A DNA stretch of 64,000 nucleotides from the NCBI GenBank assembly GCA_910589415.1, contig OU342638.1, positions 32,523,579 through 32,587,578 on the forward strand, read 5' to 3'. This DNA comes from Malachius bipustulatus (Eukaryota; Arthropoda; Insecta; Coleoptera; Melyridae). The notes under the pieces are model-generated. The model saw nothing but the letters and a program-made list of their open reading frames with translations, was not told the origin of the DNA and made no database searches. The number at the start of each line of letters is the position of its first letter. The first letter of the stretch is position 1. The position numbers were made by a program, and so were the translations under genes. This document shows positions 36,001-48,155 of the stretch, piece by piece.

Positions 36001-36320
36001 GATTTTTATCTCACCGCTTGTAATAATTACTGTGGGGCCTTACTATGCTTCCACCAGAAAAGCTGACTACGTCAGTTAGCAAAATGTTGGGCAGAAATGT
36101 CTGGATCATTTGCTATTGTACACCAATGACAATTGTGCACAGACAACTAATTTTTCTGAAGAACGTTTCATAACTTTTTGCTTCCGTTGGCAAAATTTTC
36201 GGGAGACATTTCTGGATTATGTGAAATCATCCTTGACAATCAATGACATTGCACGGACAACTAATTTTGTTGGGAACGTTGCACAAACTTTTTTTTTTTG
36301 ACTGCAATCGTCATTTTTCT
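33085..36320. repeat. ~330 bp satellite array, 8 good and about 3 decayed units
   Basis: 'gacgcgtag' marks units at 33379, 33684, 34022, 34352, 34682, 35011, 35341 and 35672, with spacings of 305, 338, 330, 330, 329, 330 and 331. Shared blocks are 'ggtaattgtaaaggttcatt', 'gccggaaaagttggctacg', 'tggcaggcatttctgaa' and 'gatgcttccattcaatggtc'. The central units are nearly identical, while both edges (33.1-33.7 and 35.8-36.3 kb) are strongly diverged. Recurrent 60 to 109 codon frames on both strands are repeat artefacts. Confidence 0.94.
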
Positions 36321-36324
36321 TGTG

Positions 36325-37485
36325 CTTGTTTCTGGAGTATAAGCAATCACCTCAAGAACTTTTCCCTCCATTTCTGGAGTTGTTATATTTTTTGACGTTT
36401 GGGTGTTCTTGCACATGGAAAACTACTTTTTAGACGTATCTTTCTCTTTCTCTCTCGCTGTCATCATATTGCTTGTAAAGTGTTACCATTGACGAAACGA
36501 TACAAGAAATGAGCTTACTCAGAAAAGTTTTTCAGTATCTCCAAATTTTTGGAAATGTTAACCTTATCAAAAGAGAAATCAGGTACCGAAACCAAATCGA
36601 AAGCTTTTTCATTGGGAGCTTGACTAGAACGTAATCATCGTTGCTATACAGCTATGATAAAATGGTCTCAAGTAAAAGTTCATGACAACTTAATTAACAG
36701 TTAACAGAAGAAGCGATAATGAAACTTGCTGTTACCATTGAACACATCACCTAAATAAATAAATAAAGAGGGAGAAGAACGTATTTAAGCTGAAATAGGT
36801 GCCTATGAAATCGTTTCTCCACGACAACTCAAAAGTGTGAAGGTAAAAAATTTTGCGTTCTTCTCGCAGCTCCAATTCCAGACTGTAAATAACCTTGTTG
36901 TGCGTGAAAATGTTCATGTCTGGGCCCGTATCGCGTAGGGGTCATCACCAAAGTTCAGCATCCGGTTAAAAGTCCACATAATCGAGGATTAATCGCAGAG
37001 CAACTAAATCAACATTTGATGGAGACGTGATCTTGCAATAGTAGACAATTTTATGGTTCTTTATTTTAATGTATTAATGCCTGGAAAAATTTCTCTCCTT
37101 CTCAGATACAAGATGTAAACTTTCCGTATCGTTTAAATTCTTTAATAAACTTATGGATATGGTATAACGGTCGTAAGACTTAATAATAATAATAATAAAA
37201 TTTACTGTAGATCGTCACAATAGTTACAAAAGAATCACTAAAGACCTTGTTAAGTTTTTTTACAGCACTTGGTATACTTTTCTATGAAAGCTTAGGTACG
37301 TCACCAGCAGGAAAATCAAATATGTCAGGATATTAATTTTGTCGATATAAGGCTCTTTTCAATCTTAAGAAAGAGGTGATTTTGACCAAATAGTCACTAT
37401 AAAATCGTTAACGTAGCTTCTAAGAAAAAATAATGGCACCTTTTCTACTCTACCATCAGATTAGATGATAAATGAACCATCAAAA
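36325..37485. other. Gene-free DNA with an ATA microsatellite
   Basis: A short (AAT)n run at about 37179-37199. No frame, RNA or repeat family otherwise recognised. Confidence 0.3.
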
Positions 37486-37489
37486 GTAT

Positions 37490-37850
37490 ATTCTCGGAAA
37501 TAAGATTGACATAAGAATAGACCCCTGCGGTACTCCACTCATTAATTTAATTTATAATTTAAGAAAGTGACCTGCGACCACTGACGCTCTCGTTGAAATC
37601 AAATTATTAGATTACAAGCCTTATTCCATGATCAAAATTTTCCCCATTACAGTTTTACGCTCTAAAAAAATAGATTTTGCAGTTTTTAGAAAAACCAAAT
37701 CTACAACTGATTGCATAATGGTTTCATGAGGTTTTTAGATCATCGGGAAACCGAACATTATCGCGCTTGCGCGTTTACTGATCATATAACAGAAATAAGA
37801 TAGGCACAGGAATAGAGCCCCTAGGCATCCCGTTTATAAAAATTCACTCC
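37490..37850 (-). pseudogene. LINE reverse-transcriptase remnant, minus strand, two motif copies
   Basis: On the minus strand, DNA at about 37508-37535 encodes 'SGVPQGSILMSILF', and about 37775-37830 encodes 'GMPRGSIPVPILFLLYD', both RT block 4 with its typical hydrophobic follow-on. A possible degraded 'RFPDD' follows the second. The two copies lie about 300 bp apart with stops between them, so this is a decayed, duplicated fragment like those on the plus strand at 14.7-18.6 and 43.1-43.9 kb. Confidence 0.6.
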
Positions 37851-38239
37851 TAATTTGCTACCAGGCGAGGTTATTAGAACTCTCAGAGGAAAGTTTTGCT
37901 GTCCTTTTGGTTCTCTCACCCTCTATGTTCGCTGCCCAAAATTTGACTCAGAATACTTTTTTTGCCACTTTTCAGTAAATATGGGAATATGTTTTTTTGG
38001 CGAGCTTTACCGGCGAATGGTTAGTCTAAAAAAAAGTGAAAAAAGTGCAGAAATTCGGGCCAAAGTGCGTAAAAAATCAAAGTCTGGGTCAAATTTTTGC
38101 CTGCAAACTGCAATTCGTGTTCCCTAAAAAACGAGTTTTATTGATCACAAACGTCCACAGGCAACTGGTGCAAAGCCAAGGCAATTCCAGTACTACTTCC
38201 AGTCCAAGATCGTGGAGACTGGGTTACGTACTACATACT

Positions 38240-38965
38240 ACGTGAGTACCACAATCTCCAAGTAGCAAAGCCACGTCAATTAGACGTAATTTTTTGGTGT
38301 TCCGTCACGTCATGATGAATTTAACTACGTGAGAAAGACGTTGTAATGACGAATAAATGTCACAGATCAAAGACGTCATTTATTCCCGTGAAAATCACAG
38401 CAAAAAACGATGTAACAACTACCAACTTGAGGACTCATATTGACCTCAAAGACACATGATTTGGGACCCAGGTACCAGAGCAACGTCAATATGACGTAGT
38501 TGTTTTGGTGATGTCGCATGACGAATTAAGTGACATGAGAATGACTACGTAATGACGAATAAATCTCATAGATCAAAGACTCAATTTACTCCAGAGAAAA
38601 TTACGTCAAAAATCGGCGTAAAAACTATCAAATGGAACACGTAAAATTGACCTAAAAAAATCAGCAATTTTTTTCAATCCATGAATGTAGAATTGTAGCT
38701 CAGGGGATGTTGTACCAACCCTGGCTTACGTTTGTGCCACGTTTTCCCTGAGCCTGGTTAGTCGTGACCCAGAGAGCAGAGACACGTCATTTTGACGTGA
38801 TATTTTGGTGAATAGTTGGTCGCTGACACCGGAAACCTATAAATGACGTCTAAAATACGTCATTCAAGTATCTGATATTTCACGTAATCAAATACAACCA
38901 ATAGGAAACGTCAAAAAGACGTCAACTGATCTCCATTTTATGACGCCGACGTAAGTTAAGTGTTT
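38240..38965. repeat. TGACGT-rich repeat, three diverged copies
   Basis: Copies at about 38265-38440, 38495-38665 and 38785-38940 share 'acgtcaat(t/a)(a/t)gacgt', 'ttttggtg', 'gaatgac.acgtaatgacg', 'aataaat.tca.agatcaaag' and 'acgtcatt(t/c)'. TGACGT or its complement appears more than a dozen times. This could be a decayed transposon end family; the hexamer also matches CREB/ATF-type sites, but nothing shows regulation. Confidence 0.55.
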
Positions 38966-38969
38966 TAAA

Positions 38970-39790
38970 CGTGATGTACACGTGGAATGAATTCGGAAAA
39001 TAATTTTTGAATACCTGAAAGAAGGTATCCTTCCCAATCTAAGATATTGTGCGCGGATGGATGCGTGGTCGAGGGGGTGGTCGAAAGTTGGTGACAATTT
39101 TTGAGTAGCCTGGCGCGCCCCGTTGTATGTAGCCTTAGATATGACAGTAATTTTATTTCTGCCATACTAATTAATTATTGTTGGACCAAAATGGGAAAAA
39201 AACTGATCTAAATAAATTTGAATGAAAAATTTTAAAACACATTTTGAAAATAATTATACAACTAACACCGCTTAGAACCGGTTCGCTAACTGTCTCAAGA
39301 TCTCAGACATTATTACGCAATAAATAAACTAATAATTACTATTTAATAATACATATATATTGATAGATTGAACTTTGATTGGTAACTCCCATTATTATTA
39401 TCTTCAGTGATTTCCAAACAGAAATGAAATTGTGTTAACTTTCTGATGAAATAAGTGACGAGGATTTTTGAGCATTTTAAAGGATCGTGCTCGTGTTTGT
39501 TTGGAGCCTCATTATAGGGAGACACTCTGACCCCAGTTTAATAATTTTAATGAGCGGAGAAATTTATTGCAGACCAATTAGGTAATTAATTCCGATAACA
39601 AGGTAATTAAGGCAATTTTCGGTCACAAGTATAGTTAAATCGTGTCACAAAACACGTACTGGCGTGTATTTTTCGTACCTCTGTAGAAGGAATAATTCGC
39701 ACGATTTTCCCAGAGCTCTAATTAATCACCTATTATACCCTAAATAACTACAATTATATAATAAGCCATAAATTTGCTTGAAACAGGTTC
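38970..39790. other. Gene-free AT-rich DNA
   Basis: Short minus-strand frames here lack splice or family support. No repeat recognised. Confidence 0.3.
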
Positions 39791-39799
39791 CAGTATTAA

Positions 39800-42780
39800 A
39801 TTATTCAATTTCTTGCATAAAAATTTTGTTCTTTAGTAACATTCCAAATTTCAACTGTTCCACTTAACAGTTCCAAAATAACACTTAAGATTTAAGATCA
39901 AAGATATCGCAACACCAACTCCCTTAAAGAGCTAAATTACTCTTCAATTTCTTGTATAAAAATTTTGTTCTGTAGTAACAGGTAGAGCTAAACTGTGATT
40001 TTTCAGTATTAATTGCAAATTTCAACTGTTCCACATACCAGTTCAAAAATAACAGTTAAGAACTAAGATCAAAGATACCGCAACACCAACTTGCTTAAGG
40101 AGTTAAATTATTATTCAATTTCTTGTATAAAAATTTTGTTCTGTAGTAACAGGTAGAGCTAAACTGTGATTTTTCAGTATTAATTGCAAATTTCAACTGT
40201 TCCACATACCAGTTCAAAAATAACAGTTAAGAACTAAGATCAAAGATACCACAACACCAACTTGCTTAAGGAGTTAAATTATTATTATTCAATTTCTTGT
40301 ATAAAAATTTTGTTCTGTAGTAACAGGTAGAGCTAAACTGTGATTTTTTAGTATTAATTGCAAATTTCAACTGTTCCAAATAACACTTCCAAAATAACAG
40401 TTAAGAACTAAGATCAAAGATACCACAACACCAACTTGCTTAAGGAGTTAAATTATTATTATTCAATTTCTTGTATAAAAATTTTGTTCTGTAGTAACAG
40501 GTAGAGCTAAACTGTGATTTTTCAGTATTAATTTCAAATTTCAACTGTTCCAAATAACACTTCCAAAATAACAGTTAAGAACTAAGATCAAAGATACCGC
40601 AACACCAACTTGCTTAAGGAGTTAAATTATTATTCAATTTCTTGTATAAAAATTTTGTTCTGTAGTAACAGGTAGAGCTAAACTGTGATTTTTCAGTATT
40701 AATTTCAAATTTCAACTGTTCCAAATAACACTTCCAAAATAACAGTTAAGAACTAAGATCAAAGATACCGCAACACCAACTTGCTTAAGGAGTTAAATTA
40801 TTATTCAATTTCTTGTATAAAAATTTTGTTCTGTAGTAACAGGTTAGTAACAGTTTTTCAGTATTAATTTCAAATTTCAACTGTTCCAAATAACACTTCC
40901 AAAATAACAGTTAAGAACTAAGATCAAAGATACCGCAACACCAACTTGCTTAAGGAGTTAAATTATTATTCAATTTCTTGTATAAAAATTTTGTTCTGTA
41001 GTAACAGGTTAGTAACAGTTTTTCAGTATTAATTTCAAATTTCAACTGTTCCAAATAACACTTCCAAAATAACAGTTAAGAACTAAAATGAAAGGTACCG
41101 CAACACCAACTTGCTTAAGGAGTTATTGATAATTTTTCAATTTCTTGTATAAAAATTTTGTTCTGTAGTAACAGGTAGAGCTAAACTGTGATTTTTCAGT
41201 ATTAATTTCAAATTTCAACTGTTCCAAATAACACTTCCAAAATAACAGTTAAGAACTAAGATCAAAGATACCGCAACACCAACTTGCTTAAGGAGTTAAA
41301 TTATTATTCAATTTCTTGTATAAAAATTTTGTTCTGTAGTAACAGGTAGAGCTAAACTGTGATTTTTCAGTATTAATTTCAAATTTCAACTGTTCCAAAT
41401 AACACTTCCAAAATAACAGTTAAGAACTAAGATCAAAGATACCGCAACACCAACTTGCTTAAGGAGTTAAATTATTATTCAATTTCTTGTATAAAAATTT
41501 TGTTCTGTAGTAACAGGTTAGTAACAGTTTTTCAGTATTAATTTCAAATTTCAACTGTTCCAAATAACACTTCCAAAATAACAGTTAAGAACTAAGATCA
41601 AAGATACCGCAACACCAACTTGCTTAAGGAGTTAAATTATTATTCAATTTCTTGTATAAAAATTTTGTTCTGTAGTAACAGGTTAGTAACAGTTTTTCAG
41701 TATTAATTTCAAATTTCAACTGTTCCAAATAACACTTCCAAAATAACAGTTAAGAACTAAAATGAAAGGTACCGCAACACCAACTTGCTTAAGGAGTTAT
41801 TGATAATTTTTCAATTTCTTGTATAAAAATTTTGTTCTGTAGTAACAGGTAGAGCTAAACTGTGATTTTTCAGTATTAATTTCAAATTTCAACTGTTCCA
41901 AATAACACTTCCAAAATAACAGTTAAAAACTAAGATCAAAGATATACCTAACACCAACTTGCTTAAGGAGTTAAATTGTTCAATTTCTTGTATAAAAATT
42001 TTGTTCTGTAGTAACAGGTAGAGCTAAACTGTGATTTTTCAGTATTAATTTCAAATTTCAACTGTTCCAAATAACACTTCCAAAATAACAGTTAAGAACT
42101 AAGATCAAAGATACCGCAACACCAACTTGCTTCAGGAGTTATTGAATAATTTTTCAATTTCTTGTATAAAAATTTTGTTCTGTAGTAACAGGTTAGTAAC
42201 AGTTTTTCAGTATTAATTTCAAATTTCAACTGTTCCAAATAACACTTCCAAAATAACAGTTAAGAACTAAAATGAAAGGTACCGCAACACCAACTTGCTT
42301 AAGGAGTTATTGATAATTTTTCAATTTCTTGTATAAAAATTTTGTTCTGTAGTAACAGGTAGAGCTAAACTGTGATTTTTCAGTATTAATTTCAAATTTC
42401 AACTGTTCCAAATAACACTTCCAAAATAACAGTTAAAAACTAAGATCAAAGATATACCTAACACCAACTTGCTTAAGGAGTTAAATTGTTCAATTTCTTG
42501 TATAAAAATTTTGTTCTGTAGTAACAGGTAGAGCTAAACTGTGATTTTTCAGTATTAATTTCAAATTTCAACTGTTCCAAATAACACTTCCAAAATAACA
42601 GTTAAGAACTAAGATCAAAGATACCGCAACACCAACTTGCTTCAGGAGTTATTGAATAATTTTTCAATTTCTTGTATAAAAATTTTGTTCTGTAGTAACA
42701 GATAGAGCTAAACTGTGATTTTTAAGTATTAATTGCAAATTTCAACTGCTCCACATAACAGTTCCAAAATAACAGTTAAG
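39800..42780. repeat. ~168 bp satellite, 18 units with higher-order structure
   Basis: 'cttgtataaaaattttgttc' occurs near 39813 (diverged), 39952, 40120, 40294, 40466, 40642, 40812, 40978, 41143, 41316, 41488, 41654, 41819, 41987, 42161, 42328, 42498 and 42672. Two unit types differ after 'gtaacaggt': one has 'agagctaaactgtg', the other 'tagtaacag'. Diagnostic variants recur at a fixed distance ('gatatacctaacacc' near 41940 and 42450; 'aaaatgaaaggtaccgc' near 41758 and 42268), giving a three-unit period of about 509 bp. The first units are more diverged. Confidence 0.95.
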
Positions 42781-42879
42781 CCGGATTCTATACTTTTAGT
42801 CAATTTTAATCTGTTCATGGTCTCTGGGAATATTGGCTGCCAAACTTATACATATCCATATTACCAAATTATTGCATAT

Positions 42880-44120
42880 ACAGGGTGATTTATTGTTAGG
42901 CGGGGTCAAAATTTTTTAATCCAGGTTTAAAACTGATGTCCACGCTATGGTGTTGGTGTCTCTTGGTAGGGACATCCGTGGACTTGAGGAGTTTACACAG
43001 CTGAGGAGGAAGCTCATGGGCGGGGGGGGGGGGAGCTACTAAGAAGATAAATTGGTTGACTCTTCTGATCTCTATCCGATAAATGTTGGTGTACCTCAAG
43101 GCTTAATCCTAGCACCAAGCACATTCTCGTTGTTCGGTTACCAATTTCAGATTTTTCAGGCTTTTCTGAGATCTTTTCGCCTCTGCAGCACACAACTGGA
43201 ACAGGTAACTTGAATTTTATAACGAATAGAAAGTAATTATTCGAAATATATTTTCCAAGGATTTTTCCCAGGTCTGATGGTGAGAACAAGCTTCCCTCTT
43301 ACGACCTTGAGTCCAAACTGCGCGACTAGACAAGCTATTCCAATCCCCACCGACGACTTTTCCTTCTTGGTTGACTCTTTTCGTCCCTGGTGGTGTACCT
43401 CAAGACTGAATTTTAGCACCCACACATTTCTCGTGCATCGGTTACCAATTCAAGGGTGTCATGTTTATGAATAAACTCCCGTCTTACAACCCAAAGTCCA
43501 AACTGTGCATGGACCGGCTACTTCCAACCCCACCGACGAGTTTTTCGTCGTGGTTGACTCTTTTGGTCTCTGCTGGTGTACCTCAAGGGCGAATTCTAGT
43601 ACCAAGCCTATTTATCGTTCTCTTGTCATAAATTTCAGATTTTTCAGACTTTTCTGAGGTTTTCTTCGCCTCTGTAACGAACAACTGGAACAGGTCACTT
43701 GAATTTTGCATTCTATGACGAATAAAAAGTTATTACATATTATCGAAATATATTTTTCAAGGACTTTGACCAAGTCTGACGGTGTCATATTTACGAATGA
43801 GCTTTCGTGTGACTGGATTAGCGACTTCCATTTCCATAGACGATTTTTTTTGTCGTGGCTCACTCCTCTGGCCTCAGTGCGGTCAATGCTGGTGTACCGC
43901 AAGGCTGAATTCTAGCACCAAGTCTCTTTCTCGTTTTGCCGTTACTAATTTCACTCACAGTTATGTGGACGATAATCTCCGCTCTTAAATAAATTTTCTC
44001 GTCGAGTTTCAATTTATGAATTGTACATTATTTTCAGATCTATGCACTTGTACTTCTTGCAAGATCTTCAAACTATTTCGGAGTGGGTGTCAAAAAAAAG
44101 GAATGAAGGAACTTCAGAAG
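42880..44120 (+). pseudogene. Tandemly broken LINE reverse-transcriptase remnant
   Basis: Four RT block-4 copies at 43088 (GVPQGLILAPSTF), 43392, 43575 (SAGVPQGRILVPSLF) and 43891, each preceded by a degraded 'LPSY...LC...' stretch typical of LINE RTs. About 43955-43990 encodes 'HSYVDDNLRS', which fits the catalytic YxDD block, and about 44068-44110 encodes 'DLQTISEWVSKKRNE', which fits the next block. Frameshifts and stops separate the pieces. Segments 43090-43270 and 43575-43780 are duplicates ('tcagatttttcag.cttttctgag', 'aactggaacaggt'). The clade looks CR1/jockey-like, but this rests on short motifs only. Confidence 0.7.
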
Positions 44121-44249
44121 ATTTGGCATCCGGCTCCACATCAAGCCAAATACCTCAGGAAGTAGAAGACTGGCTTCCGCATACATAGTCGCTGATAATG
44201 TCTACCATAGTTGTAGACGAAATGTTCGGAGCAAATTTTCAAGGACTAT

Positions 44250-45350
44250 GGAAAAACAGGCAGAAATCACTCATGATTTCATATTTATCTTATTTTGTTT
44301 CTTCAAATAATTATTTTACGATATTTCAAAGTTTTTTTGATTAATGTTTCGATAAGTTTCAAAGTACCAAGACAATCACCTGTTGCATTTTCATTTAATT
44401 TAAGATTTTTTTAAGCCAATTCTCAGACTTTATCAGATAAATGATGACAATTTTTACGATTATTTCATAATTTTGTACTCACTACTTATTACAGGGATCA
44501 AGATTAAGTTTTATATAATAACACGACTTATAAATATTTACCGATAATTATTTAAATTCAATAAAACTAGTTTACAAACAATAACTAAATAATCTGCTTG
44601 TTTATCTAGAATCTTATCGAATGTTTGGACTATTCAAATTTTCGTCTACTAGACAAAACTAGATCTGTTCCTATTTTATTTTTAAATTTTTTGTTTACTA
44701 TTATCAATAATTCATTCCATAATATTAATAATAAGACTATATCATATTATATCGTAACAATTTTTTGTAATGTTTCGGTATCTACTAATTACAAACAACA
44801 AAAAACATGTTAACAAAATAGGAAAAAATTCCACTGAGCTGTTAAAGTAAGTAGGTATTTCTTATGTAATTAAATAATTAAAACTGTTTTAATTAATTAA
44901 AAACAAAAATTGCGTAAAAAAATTAATCCTTGAAGAAAAAAAAAGTTCAATTCAATTCAATAGGAACGAGAGAGGTGTTCCAAAAAACTCGAAATTTTCC
45001 TTCGAATTGCTAATGAACTGATTAATTAATTAATTAACTATAATTAAATTCAAATATCTAAAGAACTATTATTATTGATAGAAATTATCATACAAAAACT
45101 GGTATGCTTTGACGAGGATCATATTATTTTTTCATTCACAGTAACAGAAAAAAACAAATTTGATCACTTCTCGGGTGATTACAACTCTCAGGTAATATGA
45201 TAGCTTTCTAGTATTTTCGGGACAGCTGTATATTCACCATTTAACCATCTCTTTCGTTTCATATCTGGAGATAGAATCCGTTTATTTATAGGAATAATTA
45301 TTAGTACCTAAGTAATAATTTCCTTTTTATTAGTTATTTGTTTAATAAAA
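44250..45350. other. Gene-free, very AT-rich DNA
   Basis: No repeats or plausible frames; strongly AT-rich, with TTAATTAA-type words near 44890-45050. Confidence 0.35.
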
Positions 45351-45357
45351 ATTAGAA

Positions 45358-45760
45358 GAACATTCGAGAAAACTTCGGCTAGATGCTACTCTACTATAAA
45401 ATTCCATAGAAGTTTTTCCATTCATAAAAATAATTTTTTCTCTCTATTTTCTCTATTTTTTACGATTAGGTAGATGGGAAATTAGTTGAAATTTTATGAA
45501 GAGAAATTTTGAAAAGAACACTCGAGAAAACTTCGGCTAGATGCTACTCTGCTATAAAATTCCAGAGAAGTTTTTCCATTCATAAAATTTTTTTTTTTCT
45601 CTCTACCTTCTCTTTTCTACGGGAAGGTAAAAGGGAGACTAGTTGAAATTTAATTGAGAGACATTTTCAAAAGAACATTCCAGAAAACTTTGGCAAGATG
45701 CTTATAAAAAAAAAGGATATGGTAGGAAGTAGCTGGGAGACTAGTTAAAATTACGTTCAA
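45358..45760. repeat. ~158 bp tandem repeat, 2.6 copies
   Basis: 'gaacattcgagaaaacttcg' and relatives occur at 45358, 45517 and 45673, with 'ctagatgctactct' and 'gaagtttttccattcataaa' in the first two units. The third is truncated. Confidence 0.85.
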
Positions 45761-45769
45761 TATTTGTAA

Positions 45770-46685
45770 TTTTATCTATATCGTCATCATTGACCTGTTG
45801 CTTAGGAAAATAAGCAATAATAAATCTGGTCGGTTTCTAGATACTTCTCGTTTCTTTCTTTCCACATACCTATAGGTTAATGTTACAATGGTTCATCATA
45901 GCTTCTTCAAAACGATAAAAAAATTAAACAAACTGAAAAATATTTATTATGAGAATGTTTAAATTTTAATTATTTTGAATTTTGCACAATTTTCAAGAGT
46001 TTTGTTGTTTTTATTTTTTCATCAAAATTATAAAAAGAAGAATGTTCAAATTATCAAACGTCTTACTCTAATTATTAATTAATCTTATTAGATTTCAAAT
46101 AGACGATCGTAAATACCCCCAAAAAAAATTTATTTAATAATTTAGTAACTAAATAACTTATAAATAAATATTTGTAGGTACAATCTATTTTCCACGATAA
46201 GGTAACTGAGAAGAGAAATTTGTTAAGATTACGACCTATAGTTGCGACTTTTACTTATATCATCATCATGAACTTGTTGTGTTGATAAATAAAATAAACA
46301 AGAATAAATCCAATAGAGTTCTAGATGAATCTTATTGTTTATTCTCCTCATCAATATTTCGATATTACAGCCCCTATACAAATCTTTTTGGAACGAGTAA
46401 TATAAAAGAAAATCATAACTTTTTACTTGTATCGTCATCCATGACTTTTTGATATAGAAAATAAGCAAGGATAAATAAAATCGACTTCTAGATGAATCTT
46501 ATTGTTTATTCTCGACATCAATTCGATATTAGGCCCTTTTACAAATATCATTGAAGCAAGTAAAATTTAAAAAAATATACATTTTTACTTATATCGTCAT
46601 CTAGGACCCGTTGATAAAGAAAATAATCAAGAATAAATCAGATCGAGCTCTAGATAAATCTTGATTATTTTCGGAATAAAAACAT
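45770..46685. repeat. ~165 bp tandem repeat, about four recognisable units
   Basis: 'tatatcgtcatc' or close variants occur near 45777, 46256, 46432 and 46591, each followed within 100 bp by 'aagaataaatc' and 'tctagat.aatctt'. The middle of the array (45.9-46.2 kb) is too diverged to delimit units. Confidence 0.75.
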
Positions 46686-46689
46686 TCAA

Positions 46690-47130
46690 AAGTACCTACC
46701 AACATTAAAGCATTAAAAATATTATGATTAATAAACAACTATTAAGCCCTCAATTATCACCTCTTATTATCATTACCAAAAACAACTTCGATAATGCTAA
46801 ATCTAAATTATCATGAAAGACATTAAGGGCTAATTCGTTTCCATTTCCCCAATCCCATTTATACTTTCATTCCTTCGGAACGTGACACAAAATTAAATAC
46901 TGTTTGTTATTAACTGTCACGTTTTTCTAGTGTGCCATGATAACGTACTCGAAGTACTTGTATTCGATACGCAAAATGGATTAAGCTAGCCACACACTAG
47001 ACGTTTAGGATATGCCAGTGTTTCCCACTTTTTCCCCCCGAAAAAAAAAAAAATTGGAGTATTTCCATTCTGATTCGTTCAAAAGTAACCTGCAAGTCTG
47101 ATTTTATCAAATTCTGTAACATAATATAAT
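46690..47130. other. Gene-free DNA before a candidate exon
   Basis: No frame or repeat recognised. An A13 tract lies near 47040. Confidence 0.3.
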
Positions 47131-47138
47131 TCGATGAG

Positions 47139-47412
47139 ACTTGAAAAAAATTTGGGCGTTCAATTTAAGCGCTCTAGAGTCCTTCCTGAGATATAGGAAG
47201 AATATTCTAGAAGAATTTATACAAGACGTTGTCGACGCGCTGATACCTTCAATGCTTTATCACTTCACCAATATTCAGGAAGTTTTATTAAATGACCGAA
47301 TCAACGTTAAAGCGATAAAACGACTAGAACGATTTTTGACAAGCCTTAGAGGCCTGTGTAAGGAATTTATTTATGAAAATGTCAAAGTTTCTGGATTTGC
47401 GAGTGGCAAGTG
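47139..47412 (+). CDS. Candidate internal exon of an unknown gene
   Basis: An open stretch of about 90 codons ends at a textbook donor (AAGTG|GTAAGT, GT at 47413). It translates to a helical, charged protein containing 'RYRKNILEEFIQDVVDAL' and 'LRGLCKEFIYENVKVSGF'; composition is protein-like and less AT-rich than the surroundings. There is no in-frame ATG near the 5' end, so it would be an internal exon. A possible acceptor is GATGAG|AC at 47138 or CCTGAG|AT near 47190, both with weak pyrimidine tracts. No family recognised. It ends in phase 2, which would give TGA if joined directly to the exon candidate at 49281, so those two are not consecutive exons of one gene. Confidence 0.35.
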
Positions 47413-47429
47413 GTAAGTAAAGAGTGAGT

Positions 47430-48155
47430 ACGTTTGCATGCAATAAAACAGTTAACGTATGATTAGCTTTAATTAATAGAATTATCAATTAGTTACCGTA
47501 CAGACATCAAACTGTCGTGTGTTAAACGGTTAAGCTAATGTGTTAATAATATCGTCATTTATGAAGATAATAGTAATGACTGCTGAAAGGTATCTATTAT
47601 TGAAAATCAAGTTTTTTTTTCTTGTTTGAACGCGTATTTTGGAAGAGAATTCAAGGAATTCTTCATTTTTTTTTAAATGTTTTTGTCTTGTTTTTCATTA
47701 GTTGAACGTACTTGTATCTTCAATATCATCTCTTTATTTTTTTGGCTGCTTTATTTTATTTTTTTTTCTTACAAATTATTTGAATTGTTGTAATTTTTAT
47801 AGCCACCGGAATATATTATTTTTTAATTTATTGCAAGCGGTATTGGCAAATTCTTTTGTTTTTTATTTAATATTTATTTTATTTTTAAAACCAAAGAAAC
47901 GAATCTGTCCTTGGCTTTATCAAGATAATGGCCTAACTTTTTTGTTCACATTTTTTTTTTAATTATTGATAACATACAAAATATTTAGAAAATTAAAAAA
48001 CGGCAACTTTTTTTTAAGTCGCATTAAAATTTGACGTCTACTAATTTATTTTTACATACAGCGTTCCCGTTTTTAGAAAAAATGTAAGAGATCTCAGTTA
48101 TATCTTAGAAAAACGATCTGAAAAAAAATCTTAGCTGTCATTATTAGTCAAAATA
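47430..48155. other. Gene-free AT-rich DNA
   Basis: T-rich sequence with a hydrophobic low-complexity frame (about 47702-47962) that I regard as composition only. Confidence 0.3.

Noticed and set aside
47702..47962. Hydrophobic 86-codon frame resembling a membrane protein
   Set aside because: T-rich DNA gives Phe/Leu/Ile codons by composition; no ATG at its start.
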